In this document: piece by piece, positions 61,784 through 64,000 of the stretch | How positions within the stretch are numbered: the stretch's first letter is position 1 | Layout: the number at the start of each line of letters is the position of its first letter | Assembly (NCBI GenBank): GCA_018649885.1 | Contig: JABIHA010000066.1 | Span: forward strand, 1-64,000 | Length of the DNA stretch: 64,000 bases | Reading direction: 5' to 3' | Source of the DNA: Bacteriovoracaceae bacterium | Lineage (GTDB): Bacteria; Bdellovibrionota; Bacteriovoracia; Bacteriovoracales; Bacteriovoracaceae | The notes under the pieces: generated by a model | Seen by the model: only the letters and a program-made list of their open reading frames with translations | Told to the model about the DNA's origin: nothing | Databases searched by the model: none | Position numbers and translations under genes: made by a program

Positions 61784-63958
61784 TTATACTGATCCCAGTT
61801 TGGGGTAAACCCTTTTGTAGCTCCCCTTGAGCCACTGCTTTATTTCTGAACAGTAATAAGAGGAAAATCTTCTATCTGAAGGACCTCCAATAAGCCGACT
61901 TTCCAAACCTTTTTCTGCCATATCAATAATAATCCTAATTGAAGGTCCAAAGCTTGTCTGACGTCCACCTGAATTGTATACCTGCCCTTGGTGAACACTT
62001 GATCTACCACCAGCGAGGGGTATTGGTCCCTTATTAAAACCAAATTTCCCTAGTGGACTATCTCCTAGTAATATATGTTTTAAAACTATTTGGTTTTTAT
62101 CACCCCATCTTTGTGGTACCCACTGAGCTTGTGCTGCCTCTAACGATTTCTTGAAAATATTTTTCCTTGATCTCTTCGCAAACCAAGTAGACTGCTCCTT
62201 TGCAATAATTGAATTAAAATTGCCAAAAAAATCTGCAAATATCCCCGTCTTCTCTAGCATATAATTAAAGACATCATCTCCAAAAACATCTCCAAAAATT
62301 TCACTCAAAAGGTTTTTTCGAATTAGCTCAAATAATGTCGGTGCACAAGAATCTGGATCATAACAAAAATCCCAGTCATTTAATAATTCTGGAAGACAAT
62401 CTTTCCCCAGATCAAAGGTAAAGAGGTCTAGTAACCATTTGGCTTCTAATGAAAAAAGATCACATTGAAGTTTTGCCATTGATTTCGTTGATATTTTTTC
62501 ACCTGAATCAATTATTTTTTTGAGAACGCTATGAATTTGTTGTGAGCGATATGGACCCATTGGCATTGTAATGGCCTTGCATGTGCCATATTGATTTAGA
62601 TCTTCATTTGCTGTAACAAAGTAACCCTCACTAGGGTTATAACTTTTTGGTAATGCCGAAGGTTTTTGAAAACCCTTCCAATCATTTTTTGGAGTCCAGC
62701 CTGGGAGCGGAATTGCGCCACTTAACCCAGATGATCTGAGTGGTGCTAGCCCAGACATTTGATAACCAATATTATCAGAAGTATCTGCCAGTACCCAGTT
62801 AAAGGAGATTTCAGATGTTTCAAAAACCTTCATTCCCTCTTCAACACTATCAACTCGAAATAAATCAAAAACCACTTTTAAAGAAGCTGTAGTAAATTCT
62901 GAACCACTCCACCTCGAACTTAGGTAATATCCTTCAGTGCCTGGGTCCCCAAGTAGAACTCCATGCTTGCTCTCATGGTATGTGGCCAGGTAATCCGAGT
63001 TCTTCTTTCTTTTGATGGTCTCAACTCTTTTACTAAATTCTTCCCATTCATTATCAGAGATTCTTCTTTTGCCATCTTGGCAATGCTCTATCCAAGTATC
63101 GATAGAATCTAAAAAGGTGTAAGTTGCTCCCCAGGAAACTTTGTTAGTTCTACCAATAACCAAACCTGGTAGGCCTGGAACAGTTGCTCCAACGGCATAT
63201 CTACCTGGTATTTCCATAATTACCTCGGCCCAAACATTAGGGAGTCTATTAATTTCAAGGTGAGGGTCATTACACAAAAATGGTTTTCCAGATTCAGTGT
63301 ATTTTCCAGAAACTACCCAATTATTTGAGGCCATGAGTGGCGTTAAAGCGCAATTCCATTTAACTTCATCAGGAATTATCCTATGAGATAAATTTACTTT
63401 CTTTAGTGCCTCCAAGTCTAATCCACCTAACAGCCCAGGTAGTAACTCTTCAAGTTGGTCACCGTTCACTCCACCTTGCACTAATTCCACAACTAGTTGC
63501 TCTAACTCACCTTGAGATTGAGCGAGTGTTAGATAGCCTATCATCTTGGCCATCATACTTGAGTCCTTGGGAGTCCATTTCTCATATTTATAACCTAACA
63601 TTTTGAGCTCCCACGGAAGATATTTCTCAAAACGTTTATTTATTCCCATGCAATAAGCTTGCATGCTTTCGAGATTTGTACCATCAAGTGATTCTCCGTC
63701 ATCACCCCAATTCATTCTTCTAAAAAATAAATCGACTTCAAGCATTTCCTCACTATCATTTAACAACTCACAGGCCCTTCCCTGACCTAAGATTCTCATC
63801 ATAAGAAGTTGCAAGCCGCGATCAAACGCGTGGGCAAAACCTAGTCCGTAACACATTCCCAATTCATTCTCTGCTAGAATGTGGGCGACACCATTTTCAT
63901 CTCTTTTAATTTCTACGTGTCCGTGCTCACCACTTATTTTAGTTTTCTTAAGAATCAA
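61784..63958 (-). CDS. Penicillin acylase-family N-terminal nucleophile hydrolase
   Basis: 724 residues, normal for the family. TTG start 63958 with GGAG 7 bases upstream. Conserved regions: GFAHAFDRGLQLLMMRILGQG, then the self-cleavage/nucleophile site A-S-N-N-W (Ser211), NDPHLEINRLPNVW, and a C-terminal beta subunit. There is no clear signal peptide, unlike most family members, so cytoplasmic action is likely. It probably hydrolyses an amide (acyl-homoserine lactone, acyl-amino acid or peptide). The last codons, K-L-G-S-V-stop, are formed by an arm of the palindromic element. Confidence 0.88.
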   Translation of the reverse strand: MILKKTKISGEHGHVEIKRDENGVAHILAENELGMCYGLGFAHAFDRGLQLLMMRILGQGRACELLNDSEEMLEVDLFFRRMNWGDDGESLDGTNLESMQAYCMGINKRFEKYLPWELKMLGYKYEKWTPKDSSMMAKMIGYLTLAQSQGELEQLVVELVQGGVNGDQLEELLPGLLGGLDLEALKKVNLSHRIIPDEVKWNCALTPLMASNNWVVSGKYTESGKPFLCNDPHLEINRLPNVWAEVIMEIPGRYAVGATVPGLPGLVIGRTNKVSWGATYTFLDSIDTWIEHCQDGKRRISDNEWEEFSKRVETIKRKKNSDYLATYHESKHGVLLGDPGTEGYYLSSRWSGSEFTTASLKVVFDLFRVDSVEEGMKVFETSEISFNWVLADTSDNIGYQMSGLAPLRSSGLSGAIPLPGWTPKNDWKGFQKPSALPKSYNPSEGYFVTANEDLNQYGTCKAITMPMGPYRSQQIHSVLKKIIDSGEKISTKSMAKLQCDLFSLEAKWLLDLFTFDLGKDCLPELLNDWDFCYDPDSCAPTLFELIRKNLLSEIFGDVFGDDVFNYMLEKTGIFADFFGNFNSIIAKEQSTWFAKRSRKNIFKKSLEAAQAQWVPQRWGDKNQIVLKHILLGDSPLGKFGFNKGPIPLAGGRSSVHQGQVYNSGGRQTSFGPSIRIIIDMAEKGLESRLIGGPSDRRFSSYYCSEIKQWLKGSYKRVYPKLGSV
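61785..61803 (+). repeat. Partial palindromic element (19-base arm)
   Basis: TATACTGATCCCAGTTTGG is identical, base for base, to the end of element copy 1 (reverse complement of 40130-40148). It covers the last codons and stop of the penicillin-acylase gene. The rest of the element is absent. Confidence 0.8.
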
Positions 63959-64000
63959 TTTTTTCTCCGCAGTTAATAAAATTACAGTTCATTACAGGTA

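Noticed and set aside
1..64000. tRNA, rRNA, CRISPR arrays, prophage, toxin-antitoxin or resistance loci
   Set aside because: Looked for and not found by reading; no repeat-spacer array, TTCGAATC-type T-arm or phage structural gene was recognised.

Overview
The window is a dense, AT-rich chromosomal segment of a Gram-negative bacterium. Its gene content fits the Bdellovibrionota, most likely a Bacteriovorax/Halobacteriovorax-like predator. This is inference from the mix of genes: a lysine-rich histone-H1-like protein, two GYF_2-domain proteins (one fused to PilZ), an HD-GYP protein, an Hanks-type kinase, many small lipoproteins and secreted proteins, and frequent TTG/GTG starts backed by good Shine-Dalgarno sites. 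No rRNA, tRNA, CRISPR array, prophage or resistance gene was seen.

Layout. 0-9 kb: truncated PEP-synthase regulator, Ser/Thr kinase, a GYF_2/PilZ - hydrolase - lipoprotein operon, a von Willebrand-A lipoprotein and an exported dikinase-like protein. 9.5-12.7 kb: cyclic-nucleotide-binding protein, thiolase, two hypotheticals. 12.7-16.3 kb: a gene-poor accessory patch holding a frameshifted lipoprotein gene, an HNH endonuclease, a small secreted protein and three families of degenerate flanking repeats. 16.3-21 kb: histone-like protein, then an acyl-CoA degradation operon (hbd, crotonase, acyl-CoA dehydrogenase, B12-binding domain) and rpsT. 21-28 kb: wHTH regulator, Gre factor, and a NfeD-flotillin-LemA-TPM-TPM membrane cluster. 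28-39.6 kb: lptE-holA, a DciA-like gene, then a long minus-strand run aroK, receiver-like protein, alr, mlaE-mlaF-mlaD, GYF_2 protein, tsaC and trmN-like. 39.7-46 kb: rpmF, fabH-fabD-fabG-acpP-fabF, glyA. 46-64 kb: SDR epimerase, PlsC-like acyltransferase, a spore-photoproduct-lyase-like radical SAM protein, a YaaI-like secreted protein, nrdR-nusB, a geranylgeranyl-reductase-like flavoprotein, TPMT, Hsp20, EcsC, HD-GYP, a PilZ membrane protein, an EEP-family nuclease, a DUF1295 protein and a penicillin-acylase-family hydrolase.

How the genes work together. Envelope lipid biology dominates: type II fatty acid synthesis feeds acyl-ACP, the Mla-type ABC importer and LptE maintain outer-membrane asymmetry, PlsC makes phosphatidic acid, and the hbd operon degrades short acyl chains. 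A second theme is c-di-GMP/cyclic nucleotide output (two PilZ proteins, one HD-GYP, one cNMP-binding protein). A third is core information processing (rpsT, rpmF, holA, DciA-like, nusB, nrdR, Gre, tsaC).

The most unusual signal is a 105-bp palindromic element present twice, in opposite orientations, bracketing the fabH-acpP genes. The two copies share a conserved core, while their arms differ in sequence yet stay self-complementary. A 19-nt piece of one arm recurs at the 3' end of the penicillin-acylase gene 20 kb away and supplies its last codons. Next in interest are the repeat-flanked small-gene units around the HNH gene and a structured, terminator-ended intergenic region near 53.7 kb that may encode a small RNA.
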